A stretch of 64,000 bases of DNA from Pelobates cultripes (taxonomy: Eukaryota > Chordata > Amphibia > Anura > Pelobatidae): contig OW240914.1 in NCBI GenBank assembly GCA_933207985.1, forward strand, positions 290,852,438 through 290,916,437. Direction: 5' to 3'. The translations under genes and the position numbers were made by a program. A model generated the notes under the pieces. It was given only the letters and a program-made list of their open reading frames with translations. It did no database searches and had not been told where the DNA came from. Shown here in pieces: positions 12,205 through 21,744 of this stretch. The first letter of the stretch is position 1, and the number at the start of each line of letters is the position of its first letter.

Positions 12205-13818
12205 ATGGCTGACACTGGAGCTGCTTTGCAGAGACTTCTGCAGACTTACCTGGAGACCCATGGACAAGGGGCCCTGGAGGAGCTGGTGTCGGGCGTGAGG
12301 AATGTCCCCCAGGATGTAAGGGCCGGTCAGTCTGCATGCCGAGACGGACGGAGGGCCAGGAGATCGAGGCCTCCGTCGCGTCTTTCTCCCAGTCCGGTTC
12401 GGTGTCAGAGGAGGGGAAGAAGTGGCGGCTTGGCCGCGCGACCGCTCCGGAGTCCGGTACCCGGGAGGAGGAGGATCCTTTCTGGTGAGGCCGGTGGCGG
12501 TGTCCAGGATCAAGATGGCGGCGGAAGCCAGGTTGCCGAAAGGGCGGGAAGATCGCGCTCTCCGCGCTCTTCTCTTCCGGCCGGCCCGGAAGTCGCGTCA
12601 GCACGCTCGGTGCGTGACGTGGACGCGGCCGGAAGGATCGTCATCACGCAAGGCGCGTACGTGACGTCACCGCGCAGGAGAGCGCGGACGTCACAGGCCT
12701 TGCGTTCCAGCGTGGTTCCGGCAGGAAGTGAGCCGGAAACCACGCGAGAAGAGCCCAGGAGGGCTACTGGAAGCCGGAGAGGCCACAGGAGTGGCAGCAG
12801 CAGCACCCTGGAAGAAAGATTGCGGTCGGGCCAGGAGGCCGGCCGTGGATCACCCCTGGGATCGGGGTCCAGTTCCGGTTCTGATGATGGTGAGGCCCAG
12901 CATCCTCAGCCAGCCAGCGGTAAGTGTTGCGCTAGCGCTTGGCATGCGCTAGCTGGGGATAGGGTAGATAGTGGGTTTAATGGGGAAGTTCTGGGGTTGC
13001 TCAAGGCCGTGTTAGATAGACTCCCAGGGGGGGGCCCTTTGTCTGTCCCAGTTTCTCTCCCTGCGCAGGCCCATGCACGGGATAAGGGTCAGTGTACTCG
13101 GTCAGGTAGGGCGCAGTGCTTGCCAGGTTGCGAGCTGTCCCCACTTGGGATGCACGTGGCTTTGGAGGTGAAAGAGAAGATTGTAAAGGGTGAATACGTA
13201 GATTTACTGTCCCTGGTCCCCCCGGACCGGGAGTCGGTGGATAGGCCGCGGCGGGGAGATTCGGTGGACGGCGACAGAGGTAAGCATCTGCCGCGTACGT
13301 TTGGTAACTGGCTGCAAGGGTTCTCCATCTTTGCAAGTGTGATGACGCGGGCCTTCCCGGAGAAGGCACCAGCGTTGTTTGGGTATCTAGACCTCATATG
13401 GGGGGCGTACAAGGTTTATGGGGGACAATGTTGGTTTCGGTATGACCAACAATTTCGCCAGAAGATGGCGGTGTGTTCGGGTATGGATTTTGGGGTCCAG
13501 GACGGGAGCCTTTGGCTCTTGCTGATGACCCCTAGTCGTCCGTCCCCCTTTCCAGGAGCAGCCGGCGTGCCGTCCAGTGCGCCGGCTGGGCAGCGCAGGG
13601 GAGTCTGCTGGCTCTACAATGAGAGTCATTGCAAGTGGTTTGGATCATGCCGTTTCAAGCACGAGTGCTCTCATTGTGGAGGGGCCCACCCTGCGCTGCG
13701 CTGTTTCAAGAAGGGCAAGCATGGTGGGAGATCCAATAGGGAGGATCTCCCTAGAGGGGAGGACTCCGGTGAGCGTGCTAAGGATGCGCCCGTGGCTCGA
13801 CCGGTATCCCAAGCGTAA
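12205..13818 (+). CDS. Ngaro gag-like protein (537 aa)
   Basis: Structural, nucleic-acid-binding protein of the element. It starts at the first ATG after the leader. The N-terminal third is Arg/Ser/Gly-rich and probably disordered, with SRSP-like stretches. A conserved block starts near residue 322 (VKEKIVKGEYVDLLSLVP) and continues through GYLDLIWGAYKVYGG to WLLLM. The same block is recognisable in the decayed element at 44180-46195 (IKKDILDGKYVNLVSLL). Near the C-terminus there is a CCCH finger (C468, C476, C482, H486) directly followed by a knuckle with C488, C491, H495 and C500 (C-x2-C-x3-H-x4-C, one residue shorter than the retroviral CCHC). The last 200 nt overlap the RT frame. Confidence 0.85.
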   Translation: MADTGAALQRLLQTYLETHGQGALEELVSGVRNVPQDVRAGQSACRDGRRARRSRPPSRLSPSPVRCQRRGRSGGLAARPLRSPVPGRRRILSGEAGGGVQDQDGGGSQVAERAGRSRSPRSSLPAGPEVASARSVRDVDAAGRIVITQGAYVTSPRRRARTSQALRSSVVPAGSEPETTREEPRRATGSRRGHRSGSSSTLEERLRSGQEAGRGSPLGSGSSSGSDDGEAQHPQPASGKCCASAWHALAGDRVDSGFNGEVLGLLKAVLDRLPGGGPLSVPVSLPAQAHARDKGQCTRSGRAQCLPGCELSPLGMHVALEVKEKIVKGEYVDLLSLVPPDRESVDRPRRGDSVDGDRGKHLPRTFGNWLQGFSIFASVMTRAFPEKAPALFGYLDLIWGAYKVYGGQCWFRYDQQFRQKMAVCSGMDFGVQDGSLWLLLMTPSRPSPFPGAAGVPSSAPAGQRRGVCWLYNESHCKWFGSCRFKHECSHCGGAHPALRCFKKGKHGGRSNREDLPRGEDSGERAKDAPVARPVSQA

Positions 13819-15349
13819 GGATGCAGGGGTTCTGCTAGAAGGGTTTTCGACGGGGTTTTGGATTCCGTTTGTTCATTCGGATTCCCCTTCCCTGGCAGAT
13901 AACCTGCGTTCGGTGGTGGGGAAAGAGTCTATCCTAGAGGATAAGTTGAGGAAGGAAGTTTGTTTGGGCAGGATGGCGGGTCCGTTTGACTCGCCTCCAT
14001 TTCCCAATTTGCGGGTATCCCCGCTGGGGTTAGTTCCTAAGAAAGAGCCTGGATCCTTCCGTCTCATTCACCACTTGTCCTACCCCTCGGGTGGGTCGGT
14101 GAATGATGACATTGACAAGGAAGAATCACATGTTCGTTACGCCTCGTTTGATCGGGCGTTAGAGTTGGTCCGGGAGGCAGGGAAGGGAGCTCTGTTGGCG
14201 AAGTCGGACATCGAGTCTGCTTTTCGCCTGCTCCCGGTCCACCCGGACTGTTTTCACCTGTTGGGTTGTCGGTTTCAAGGTTCCTTTTTCTTTGATATGT
14301 GTTTGCCTATGGGCTGCGCTATATCTTGTTCTTACTTTGAAATGTTTGCATCGTTTTTGGAATGGGTTGTCGCTCGGGTTGCGGGGATAGAGTCCCTGAC
14401 TCATTACCTTGACGATTTTTTGTTTGTGGGCCCGCGGGAGTCGGATGACTGCGTGGGGCTCTTGGATTCCTTTCGGGCCGTCGCTGCGGATTTTGGCGTG
14501 CCGATAGCAGCCGAGAAGACGGTGGGTCCGGTGGGAGTCCTGTCCTACTTAGGGATTGAAGTGGACACGTGGAGCATGGTTTTCCGCTTGCCGGACGACA
14601 AGCTGACTCACCTGCTGCGGCTGGTGGATTCGGCAAAAGGTGCCAAAAAAGTGCAGCTTCAGCAGTTGCAGGCCCTGTTAGGGCATCTGAACTTTGCCTG
14701 TCGGGTATTGCCGATGGGCAGGGCTTTTTGCCGTCGTTTATCCTTGGCAACGGTCGGAGTCAGGCAGCCATTTCACTTCATTCGAATCACTCACCGGCAT
14801 CGAGAGGATCTGCAGGTTTGGAGTTTGTTTCTGGGTAAGTACAATGGGCAATCCTGCTGGCTGCGCCCGGCAGTGTCCAATACGGATTTAGAATTATACA
14901 CGGACGCGTCTGGGTCCGTGGGTTTCGGTGCCTACTTTCAGGGACGGTGGTGCGCGGAGGCCTGGCCCCGACACTGGCGAGAGACGGAATTGGTGAGTAA
15001 CTTGACGTTTTTGGAGCTTTTTCCCATTGTGGTGGCTGTGGAGCTCTGGGGTGTGGAGCTGTCGAACCGGAAGGTAGTGGTGCACACGGACAACATGAGT
15101 GTGGTCCATGTGATCAACCGATCTACGTCTGCGTCGCCTCCGGTGTTGACGCTCCTCCGGCGCCTGGTCCTGCTTAGCTTAGCACATAATTTGTGGTTGG
15201 TTGCGCGCCATGTGCCTGGGGAGCGGAACGTTATAGCCGACTCTCTCTCTCGGTTTCAGTGGGACAGGTTTCGAGCGGCGGCTCCAGAGGCGGAGCAGGC
15301 TGGCACCTCGTGCCCGGAGGGTATATGGGACCTGGTTTCCACCATCTGA
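13619..15349 (+). CDS. Ngaro reverse transcriptase-RNase H (576 aa)
   Basis: Copies the element RNA into DNA and removes the RNA strand. The frame is open from 13577, but its first ATG is 13619, used here. The frame is shifted by one relative to gag and overlaps it by 200 nt. Numbering from that ATG: RT motif A KSDIESAFRLLPVHP (D197), motif B LPMGCAIS (229-236), and motif C YLDDF (catalytic D265, D266), followed by LGIEVDT. RNase H: YTDAS (D429), ELFPIV (E466), HTDN (D491) and IADSLSR (D541), so the whole DEDD set is present. No protease or integrase domain is seen, as expected for the DIRS order. The end overlaps the recombinase ATG by 25 nt. Confidence 0.92.
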   Translation: MRVIASGLDHAVSSTSALIVEGPTLRCAVSRRASMVGDPIGRISLEGRTPVSVLRMRPWLDRYPKRKDAGVLLEGFSTGFWIPFVHSDSPSLADNLRSVVGKESILEDKLRKEVCLGRMAGPFDSPPFPNLRVSPLGLVPKKEPGSFRLIHHLSYPSGGSVNDDIDKEESHVRYASFDRALELVREAGKGALLAKSDIESAFRLLPVHPDCFHLLGCRFQGSFFFDMCLPMGCAISCSYFEMFASFLEWVVARVAGIESLTHYLDDFLFVGPRESDDCVGLLDSFRAVAADFGVPIAAEKTVGPVGVLSYLGIEVDTWSMVFRLPDDKLTHLLRLVDSAKGAKKVQLQQLQALLGHLNFACRVLPMGRAFCRRLSLATVGVRQPFHFIRITHRHREDLQVWSLFLGKYNGQSCWLRPAVSNTDLELYTDASGSVGFGAYFQGRWCAEAWPRHWRETELVSNLTFLELFPIVVAVELWGVELSNRKVVVHTDNMSVVHVINRSTSASPPVLTLLRRLVLLSLAHNLWLVARHVPGERNVIADSLSRFQWDRFRAAAPEAEQAGTSCPEGIWDLVSTI

Positions 15350-16221
15350 GCCGGTTGGCGAGGGAGTCGCTGGCGGAGTCGACGTGGAAATCGTATTCTG
15401 CGGTCTGGCGGCAGTGGATGGGTGTCTGCAGGGACAGGGAGGCGTCTACGGACGAAGGTAGGTTGGGAGCGACTCTGTCCTTTTTGGAGTCACTCTGCGA
15501 GAAGGGTAAGTCGGTAGCGGCAGCAGAGAGGGCGTTAGCGGCCCTGTCTTTTCTGTTCCAGTGGTGTGGGTGGCAGGATGCGACCAAGTCATTTTGCATT
15601 TCGCGGATCATGAAGGGCTGGAAGAAGGGTCGTAGGCGGGACGCTCGGCGTCCCATCTCCTATGAGATCTTGTGCAGACTCCTGGAGCGTTTGCCCCAGA
15701 TCTGTGTTTCGGGCTACGAGGTTCTCCTGTTCCGGGCCGCGTTTGCTATCTGCTTTTTTGCGACTCTTCGGATAGGCGAGCTGGTGGCTCCGAGTACGCG
15801 GGGGCCAGCTGCCATGCAACTTGCTGATGTCACGGTCTCGACGGGTGACATGGAGTTGATCATTCGTAAATCTAAGACAGATCAGGTAGGTGTGGGCGCA
15901 TCGGTTCGGATTATGGCTACTGGTGAGCCGTTTTGCCCGGTTAAGTTGCTGCGGGATTTCTTGGCGGTGCGAGGATCGGAGGCAGGATCCCTGTTGAGGC
16001 ATCGGGATGGGTCAGCGCTCAGCCGGTTTCAGTTCGCCAGGGTTCTCCGGGCAGGGGTGGTTAGTCTTGGGTTGTCTCCGGGTTTGTACACCACGCACTC
16101 GTTTCGAATCGGAGCTGCCACGCAGGCTAGTCAGCTGGGCCTTCCCACGGAGGCGCTCAAGCGTTTGGGGCGCTGGCAGTCGGGCCGGTACCAGCTCTAC
16201 GTGCGCCCCCATTTGCTGTAG
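15325..16221 (+). CDS. Ngaro tyrosine recombinase (298 aa)
   Basis: Integrates the element by site-specific recombination. The frame is open from 15193, but the first ATG is 15325, which leaves a 25-nt overlap with the RT frame. An N-terminal SAM-like DNA-binding region (LAESTWKSYSAVWRQW and on) precedes the catalytic domain. Numbering from 15325: Arg I in ATLRIGEL (R149), Lys in RKSKTDQ (K182/K184), the HxxR box HSFR (H258, R261), then GRWQSGRYQLYVR with W284 and the nucleophile Tyr at 289 or, more likely from spacing, 292. All signature residues are present. The stop at 16219-16221 is followed by the hydrolase frame. Confidence 0.92.
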   Translation: MGPGFHHLSRLARESLAESTWKSYSAVWRQWMGVCRDREASTDEGRLGATLSFLESLCEKGKSVAAAERALAALSFLFQWCGWQDATKSFCISRIMKGWKKGRRRDARRPISYEILCRLLERLPQICVSGYEVLLFRAAFAICFFATLRIGELVAPSTRGPAAMQLADVTVSTGDMELIIRKSKTDQVGVGASVRIMATGEPFCPVKLLRDFLAVRGSEAGSLLRHRDGSALSRFQFARVLRAGVVSLGLSPGLYTTHSFRIGAATQASQLGLPTEALKRLGRWQSGRYQLYVRPHLL

Positions 16222-16243
16222 GCTAGCATCGTTACGGTGATGG

Positions 16244-16867
16244 TTGTCTGTTATTTTCATTATAGGTCCTGCTCCTCGATTTGTCTGGATCGTGGGACAC
16301 TCATTTGTTTATTGGGCTGCTAGGCGTGCGGAGGCTAGACCCTATGGCCGTAACCTCGGTTTATCATACGAGGTAGCACGGGTACGTTGGAGGGGGATTC
16401 GGGGATTGTCCTGGGATGGGTTGTACACCGAGCTGGTACAGCTCCGGTGCTGTGTGTCAGGGCCGGTGACCTTGGTACTTCACGTGGGCGGGAACGATGT
16501 CGGACGGCGACGGTCGGTGGACCTAGTTCGTGCAATGCGGCATGACGTGGCCCGCTGTTTTGCGTTGTTCCGGGACCTGACCCTCGTCTGGTCCGAGATC
16601 GTTCCGCGCCCGGTGTGGCGGTCCGGGGGTCATGGTAAGGCTTTGGAGCGCTATAGGCGTAAGGTTAACATGACCATGTCTCGGTTTGTACGCCAACTGG
16701 GGGGTGTAGTTGTGAGGCACTTTGAGTTGGAAGGGGTTAACGATGATGTCATGAGACGGGATGGTGTTCATTTGTCCCCCATTGGGTTAGATATTTTCAA
16801 TATGGGATTACAAGCAGGAATTGAGGCGGCGCTGTCGGCGGGGGGGCGCGATGCCCGCGCAGCGTAG
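16244..16867 (+). CDS. SGNH/GDSL-hydrolase-like ORF of Ngaro
   Basis: Open frame of 207 codons with the blocks of SGNH hydrolases: block I IVGHSF (S20 counted from 16244), block III HVGGNDVG (G83, N84) and block V RDGVHLSP (D173, H176). Hydrolase-like frames are known from vertebrate Ngaro elements; their substrate is unknown. The open frame begins with TTG and has no ATG before block I. A polypyrimidine-AG (TTTTCATTATAG) ends at about 16266, so expression by splicing is possible (inference). The frame is different from the recombinase frame, 22 bp downstream of its stop. It ends just before repeat B1. Confidence 0.78.
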   Translation: MSVIFIIGPAPRFVWIVGHSFVYWAARRAEARPYGRNLGLSYEVARVRWRGIRGLSWDGLYTELVQLRCCVSGPVTLVLHVGGNDVGRRRSVDLVRAMRHDVARCFALFRDLTLVWSEIVPRPVWRSGGHGKALERYRRKVNMTMSRFVRQLGGVVVRHFELEGVNDDVMRRDGVHLSPIGLDIFNMGLQAGIEAALSAGGRDARAA

Positions 16868-16888
16868 TGCGCGAGGTGGGCATCGCGG

Positions 16889-17174
16889 TGGCGGGTTTCC
16901 CTGGACAGCGCAGAAGAAAAAAGGAGCTTTGGGGAGACGACAGCCTGCACGGAGCTGATGGCGAGGAGCCGGCTGTCGAGGCTCATGGTATAGAAGTTGG
17001 GAGAACTGCCTGTTGGGAAACACCCAACAGCTGGCAGAGTTGGACTAAGTTAAAAAATTATTATGTTAAATAAAGCTGTGGCCGTTGCCCTTATCCACAA
17101 GAAGAATGTGTCACGTGTATTATTTGGGGGGCAACGGGTTTATTGGTTGGGGGACTGGTTGGGTCAGCAGTCAA
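16889..17174 (+). repeat. Ngaro split direct repeat B1
   Basis: 286 bp starting TGGCGGGTTTCCCTGG. It carries AATAAA at 17069-17074, probably the polyadenylation signal of the element. Followed without a gap by A2. Confidence 0.92.
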
Positions 17175-17325
17175 GTTTCCCCCTGGAAGGATAAGGAAGG
17201 GGGAGCATGACTGCTGCCCAAGATTGGGGGCTGGGTTAAAATGGATACATTTGTGGTTCTTAAGGAAAGGGAGAGGGAGGGGACTTACCAGTCAGCAGGT
17301 TCATTGAGGGATCTTGGCTGTTTTC
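17175..17325 (+). repeat. Ngaro split direct repeat A2
   Basis: 151 bp, identical to A1 (11925-12075) by direct reading. The A2 to B2 spacer (17326-17393) is pyrimidine/TG-rich. Confidence 0.92.
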
Positions 17326-17393
17326 CCACCCTCCCACCCTGTTTCTGGTGTTGTGGCTTGTGTCTTGTTTTCTTGTTTTGTGTTGTCACAGCT

Positions 17394-17678
17394 TGGCGGG
17401 TTTCCCTGGACAGCGCAGAAGAAAAAAGGAGCTTTGGGGAGACGACAGCCTGCACGGAGCTGATGGCGAGGAGCCGGCTGTCGAGGCTCATGGTATAGAA
17501 GTTGGGAGAACTGCCTGTTGGGAAACACCCAACAGCTGGCAGAGTTGGACTAAGTTAAAAATTATTATGTTAAATAAAGCTGTGGCCGTTGCCCTTATCC
17601 ACAAGAAGAATGTGTCACGTGTATTATTTGGGGGGCAACGGGTTTATTGGTTGGGGGACTGGTTGGGTCAGCAGTCAA
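17394..17678 (+). repeat. Ngaro split direct repeat B2
   Basis: 285 bp, identical to B1 except for one A fewer in the A-run (TTAAAAATT against TTAAAAAATT). It has AATAAA at 17573-17578. The end of the element lies at about 17678, after GTCAGCAGTCAA. Confidence 0.92.
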
Positions 17679-19154
17679 GTAATTACACAGACTCCATGCT
17701 AACGCAGTGAGCCTGTCAATCTAGATATACTTAATAGTTTAACAAGCAAGTAATATTATTTGTTATATTATTGCTGCTTTTTATTCCATAAACCTCTTCA
17801 CTTGTAAGGGAGAAATGTTTACCTAGTCTAATGTGCAGACTCCGTTACAGATAAGAATGTGTAGCTACTTGTTGAGGAATGATTGGTTGTAATGGAATGT
17901 TTAGATCAAAATGGAACAATATACATATTGTGGTTCCTGGGGGTTGTGATGGCACAGTTTAAAATGATCTGCAAGAACTGGTGACACAGAATTGCGAAGG
18001 ATTATGGACAAAAAGTAAAAATTTATATTAGCGGGGTTTGCTTAAAAGTAGCTTTTTCTTTTCTAACTACGTGTGTGAGTACTAGTATCTGTGTGAATGG
18101 ATATGTGCAAAGTGCAAGACCAATGTAACCAAAGTGCAAAAACTGTTTGCCTATAGTATATCACCTGGGACCATATTTTAAGAGTATGAATAAGGACGTG
18201 GTATCATACTGAAGTTACTTAACAATGATTGGTTAAACGCAAGGTTAGCTAAGTGTGCAATATACATCCTGCTTAGTACTATATGTTAGAATATGTAAAA
18301 ACTAAATTGTATAAATTCTGAGTAGGTACTGTCCTTATTCATAATCTGTATTAACTCTCCCTTAGAGATCACCAGAGTATGCTCTGCAATAAACCACTCA
18401 AAATTCTCTTTGGTATTTGTTGGTCTTTGTTCCTCTTGAGAGGAAAGAAAATTAGCAATGAGGATGGGATCTAACATGCATTATCTGAACTTCAGGCATA
18501 TAGTCTGACTCAGCAAAATTCTGTAACTGACCAATGAAACATGAAAGCTAAGTCACCTATTTCCCTCATTGTTAACCCTCTATCAGAAGAAAGATGTATG
18601 CATTTCATGTGTAGCCAAGACCTTTTTACTCTGTTTAATGAATGTGGACAATATAATACACAGATTGCACTTCACAGAACTAACACTAGCAGTGGCCTGC
18701 CATCCTTGGTCAAGTGCTCACAAAACGTTCAGTTTGCAGAGGCTTAAGCATGCTGACAAACACATGTTCCAGCGACAGTAAAGTAATTGTTCTATGAAAT
18801 ATCTGGAATGCCAGGAGATTTACAAATCCATAACAGAGATAATTTATTGATGCCAGTCTTTGTGTAACACAAACTAAGCTTAATCTGACTTGAGGAAAAT
18901 ATGAATAGATCAATATCGGACATTGAATGAACAATTATTATATATATATATGTTTTGAACAATAAAAGCAAGATTAGAGGTATTCCTAAAACTATATTTA
19001 AATAGACTTTTATGTATATCATAAAAAGTGAGAATTGGCCCATAAGGAACAAAGCCAAATAGAAGTCAGAACATTTAAAAAAAAACACTTTTTAAATTTC
19101 AGTCCACCTCCTGACTGAATTCACATATGACATTAAGATCTTGCTGATACCTAC
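17679..19154. other. Intron sequence, no recognisable feature
   Basis: AT-rich sequence between the Ngaro element and exon 11. There is a short (TA)n near 18935-18952. Short frames carry no family signature. Confidence 0.4.
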
Positions 19155-19271
19155 CGATTAGGGGCGTAATTGCAGAGGTAAAAAAAGAGCTACTTTGAAC
19201 AACGAAAGTCATTCCCGCACCAATAACAATTGCAAAATAACCTGTAGCCCAGGTGACTGGTTAAGGAAAAT
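19155..19271 (-). pseudogene. SLC34A1: SLC34A1-like exon 11, with nonsense codon
   Basis: 117 nt. The frame entering from exon 10 reads DFP, then TAA at 19261-19263, then [16 protein letters not shown] and [20 protein letters not shown]. The second QSS motif, one of the two inverted transport-repeat signatures of SLC34, is intact. The acceptor (TTTTAAG) is weak because its pyrimidine tract is poor. The donor GTAGGT is placed at 19153-19154 because this phase matches exon 12. Confidence 0.88.
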
Positions 19272-19976
19272 CTTAAAACGTGCTGACTGCAATTCACATT
19301 CCCTTCTCATTAGTCTGTACTTCTGCTGTTTGTAATTTGCATATTTTTGAGTTATCTATTAGGATTTCAGTGTTTTTTAAGCGGTGTGTGAGGAGAGCAA
19401 AATTAGCAAGATTGAAAAGGGAAGGGAAGATGATCAGGGGAAGATTAATGGAAAAGAGAGAAATGGAAAACTTGTATAAAATATGTAATTAATGTAATAT
19501 AAATAAAATGAATAGGCTAATACAATGTATTGGGTATCTGGAAAAAGATAATGTCTACCAAACACTTCCACCCAACAGTCCTGGATGTCTTAAAGAATCT
19601 TAGTCAGGTGACCAGGGATTATGTAGTAAAGACAAAAACATATTGTAAAAAAAATATTCTGCTCATCTTCACTTCCCTTTTCCATCCCTGGTTAGAAATC
19701 CGAGGAGAGGTTTAATTAGACTAACATTAGGGGCTGCAGTTTACCGATGCTGCTAGATCGAATGCCTTTATAATTGGGCAACTCAATAGAACTATAGTAC
19801 TGGGAAGTTCTTGAACCTTGCTGCACTTGTAATAAATCCTGGACACGATCAAGCTGCAAAATCTAGAGTTTGGAGGTTGAATGGCACAAATAAGTAGGTA
19901 GTAGAAATTCAGATGTTAAGGTTATTATCTTGCCCAAGTGTCCGAGACACACTCCTCTAGTAACTTCCCTTTTTAA

Positions 19977-20247
19977 AGAAATACTCCAAGCACAATAACC
20001 ATTACAATGAGCCCTGAGCGTAATTCTCAATTGTGTGTAGTTAAACCATTTTAGAATGGTTTAATATCTCACCTAAGGTTCAAGGGGCGCCACTCCCTGC
20101 CTCCACAACTTCTGCCTCTTGGTGGTGCACAGCTTAACTCAGGAGAACTTTAGGAGGCTACTGCTTAGGAAGGAAGTTTGTAGGTTACTACTTACAGGGG
20201 CACTACTTATGGTGTGCAGTAGTGGTTATAGTGCTAGGAATATTCCT
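19977..20247. mobile_element. Short TTAA-flanked MITE
   Basis: 271 bp between TTAA at 19973-19976 and 20248-20251. The ends are AGAAATACTCCAAGCAC and, read inwards from the right, AGGAATATTCCTAGCAC. Probably a piggyBac-type non-autonomous element in the intron between exons 11 and 10. Confidence 0.6.
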
Positions 20248-20381
20248 TTAATATCACACTAAAGTCACACTAAAGTCGTCAGCCTCAGGAATATATGTAC
20301 TCACTCTTGACCTTATAGCATGAACATTTTATACTCTATAATTAAATGAAGACTATTACGTTAATTATACAGTGTACTTAC

Positions 20382-20556
20382 CCATATTAATCACTTTCTT
20401 TATGGCCTTGGCAACCTGTCCTTTTAAAAGAGAGTTAAGGATTTTGACCAGTATGACAAGACAAATGCACAGTACAGTACAGTATCAGTGATCCTGCCAA
20501 CAAAATGAGTCCAACTGCCAGATCAGGCAAGCGTGCATTCACAAATAGATGGTTAC
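20382..20556 (-). pseudogene. SLC34A1: SLC34A1-like exon 10, with frameshift
   Basis: 175 nt. It opens with [20 protein letters not shown], the conserved membrane segment after the glycosylated loop. It ends in another frame with [20 protein letters not shown] and the rest of the segment. The shift (net +1 modulo 3) falls in a GTACT-type repeat at about 20469-20485, which suggests slippage or an assembly error. Splice sites are intact (acceptor CTTTTTTAG, donor GTAAGT). Confidence 0.88.
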
Positions 20557-21744
20557 CTAAAAAGGAAAAAAAGATAATTATATGTATGGCCATAATTAAA
20601 TCTTTATGACATTAATAAGATCATTTTCCCTCTAAGTTGTTATTACTTAAAATATATATTGTTGAACGTGTTCCACTGTGCACACATATACCCATTGTTC
20701 TTTTCCCGGAAGGGGATATGTTAGGCACAATCCAAGAGAAAGGTGATGAGTTGCTGAGTACAGTGTCTGCTTATATGATCAAGGTACCTATTCACTCACA
20801 TTTTGCAACTTCTTTGTCTAGAGAGGTGGCATTCCCTCCCTGCCAGCAAAGCCCTGAGGTGTTACAGCTCTCACCGGTATTTACTGAGGTGACAATCTAA
20901 AAGAAACATTGAGATAAATATAGCAGCAATAAAACAACGAAATAAGACATTTCATCAAAATGAAAACTCAATGTCAAGCACTTTAGGATTTTCATCAAAG
21001 CAATACTAGTTTTGTCTAATTACTACATGTGTTGTTAATGACCAGTGTGTTCCTGACGTGATCTTGAATATTCTGGCCAAAATTTTAATCTCAGTTATCA
21101 GTTCAAGACAATTCTTGTCAATGAAACTCCTTACATATCTATGTAGAACATGTGTGTAGTGACTTTGCAGTGATTCGATACTGGGGGCAGAAGACTATTC
21201 TCATAATTGCGTTATGATAAGAGAACTTGAGAAAACTGGGAAGACGGGGAGTAGACATACTTATAGATTGGATGTTGGCGGAGACTGAAAGAGGGTATGA
21301 AGGAGTTTACTGGAGAGGGTATTCATAGAGAGAATAGGAGGTGGGTACACACAATGAACACTGGGGAGGATACCAACAGAGGGCAACATACTCAAAGGAG
21401 ACTCAATGAGACTAATGTGGAGGATTCTGATAGAGTGTACTGATAGAAAGACCAAGGGGGAGTACTCAGAGGGGACTTACTCGGGGAAATACAGAGGTAT
21501 TTGATAGAGGAAAGGGACAAATGGAAAGTACTCAAGAAAGACTGTTAGAGAGAGAGAGGATCTTTTCATAAAAGGAGCTGAAAGAGGAACTAAAGGACAG
21601 CTAGACGGGAACTGTTCGATGGGAGCAAGGAGTGCTTACAGAGTCTATGGTATAGAGGCTATTGTGATGTAATGTAACTAATAGAAGTAACAGGGCTGGA
21701 GAAAGTGGTTACTCACAGAGGGGTACAAAGAGGTGATGCATTAA
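20557..21744. other. Intron sequence, no recognisable feature
   Basis: Mostly AT-rich. From 21220 to 21560 it is purine-rich and weakly periodic (GAGG and AGAG units), without a clear unit length. The small exon expected between exons 8 and 10 was not recognised here or further up to 30299. Confidence 0.35.

Larger units (their letters stand above)
11925..17678 (+). mobile_element. Complete Ngaro-type tyrosine-recombinase retrotransposon
   Basis: 5754 bp with split direct repeats A1 (11925-12075), B1 (16889-17174), A2 (17175-17325) and B2 (17394-17678). This layout is diagnostic of Ngaro/PAT-like members of the DIRS order, which integrate through a circular intermediate and a tyrosine recombinase rather than an integrase. 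A1 and A2 are identical, and B1 and B2 differ by one base in an A-run, so insertion is recent. Four frames are open: gag, RT/RNase H, tyrosine recombinase and an SGNH-like hydrolase. It is GC-rich against its AT-rich surroundings. It lies in the intron between exons 12 and 11 of the SLC34A1-like gene, in the opposite orientation. Confidence 0.93.

Noticed and set aside
12097..16986. Minus-strand frames of 60-143 codons under the Ngaro element
   Set aside because: These are shadows of the GC-rich plus-strand genes. No motifs are present.
16867..17710. Frames containing FPGQRRRKKELWGDDSLHGA in both B repeats
   Set aside because: They lie wholly within the non-coding direct repeats and occur twice because the repeat does.
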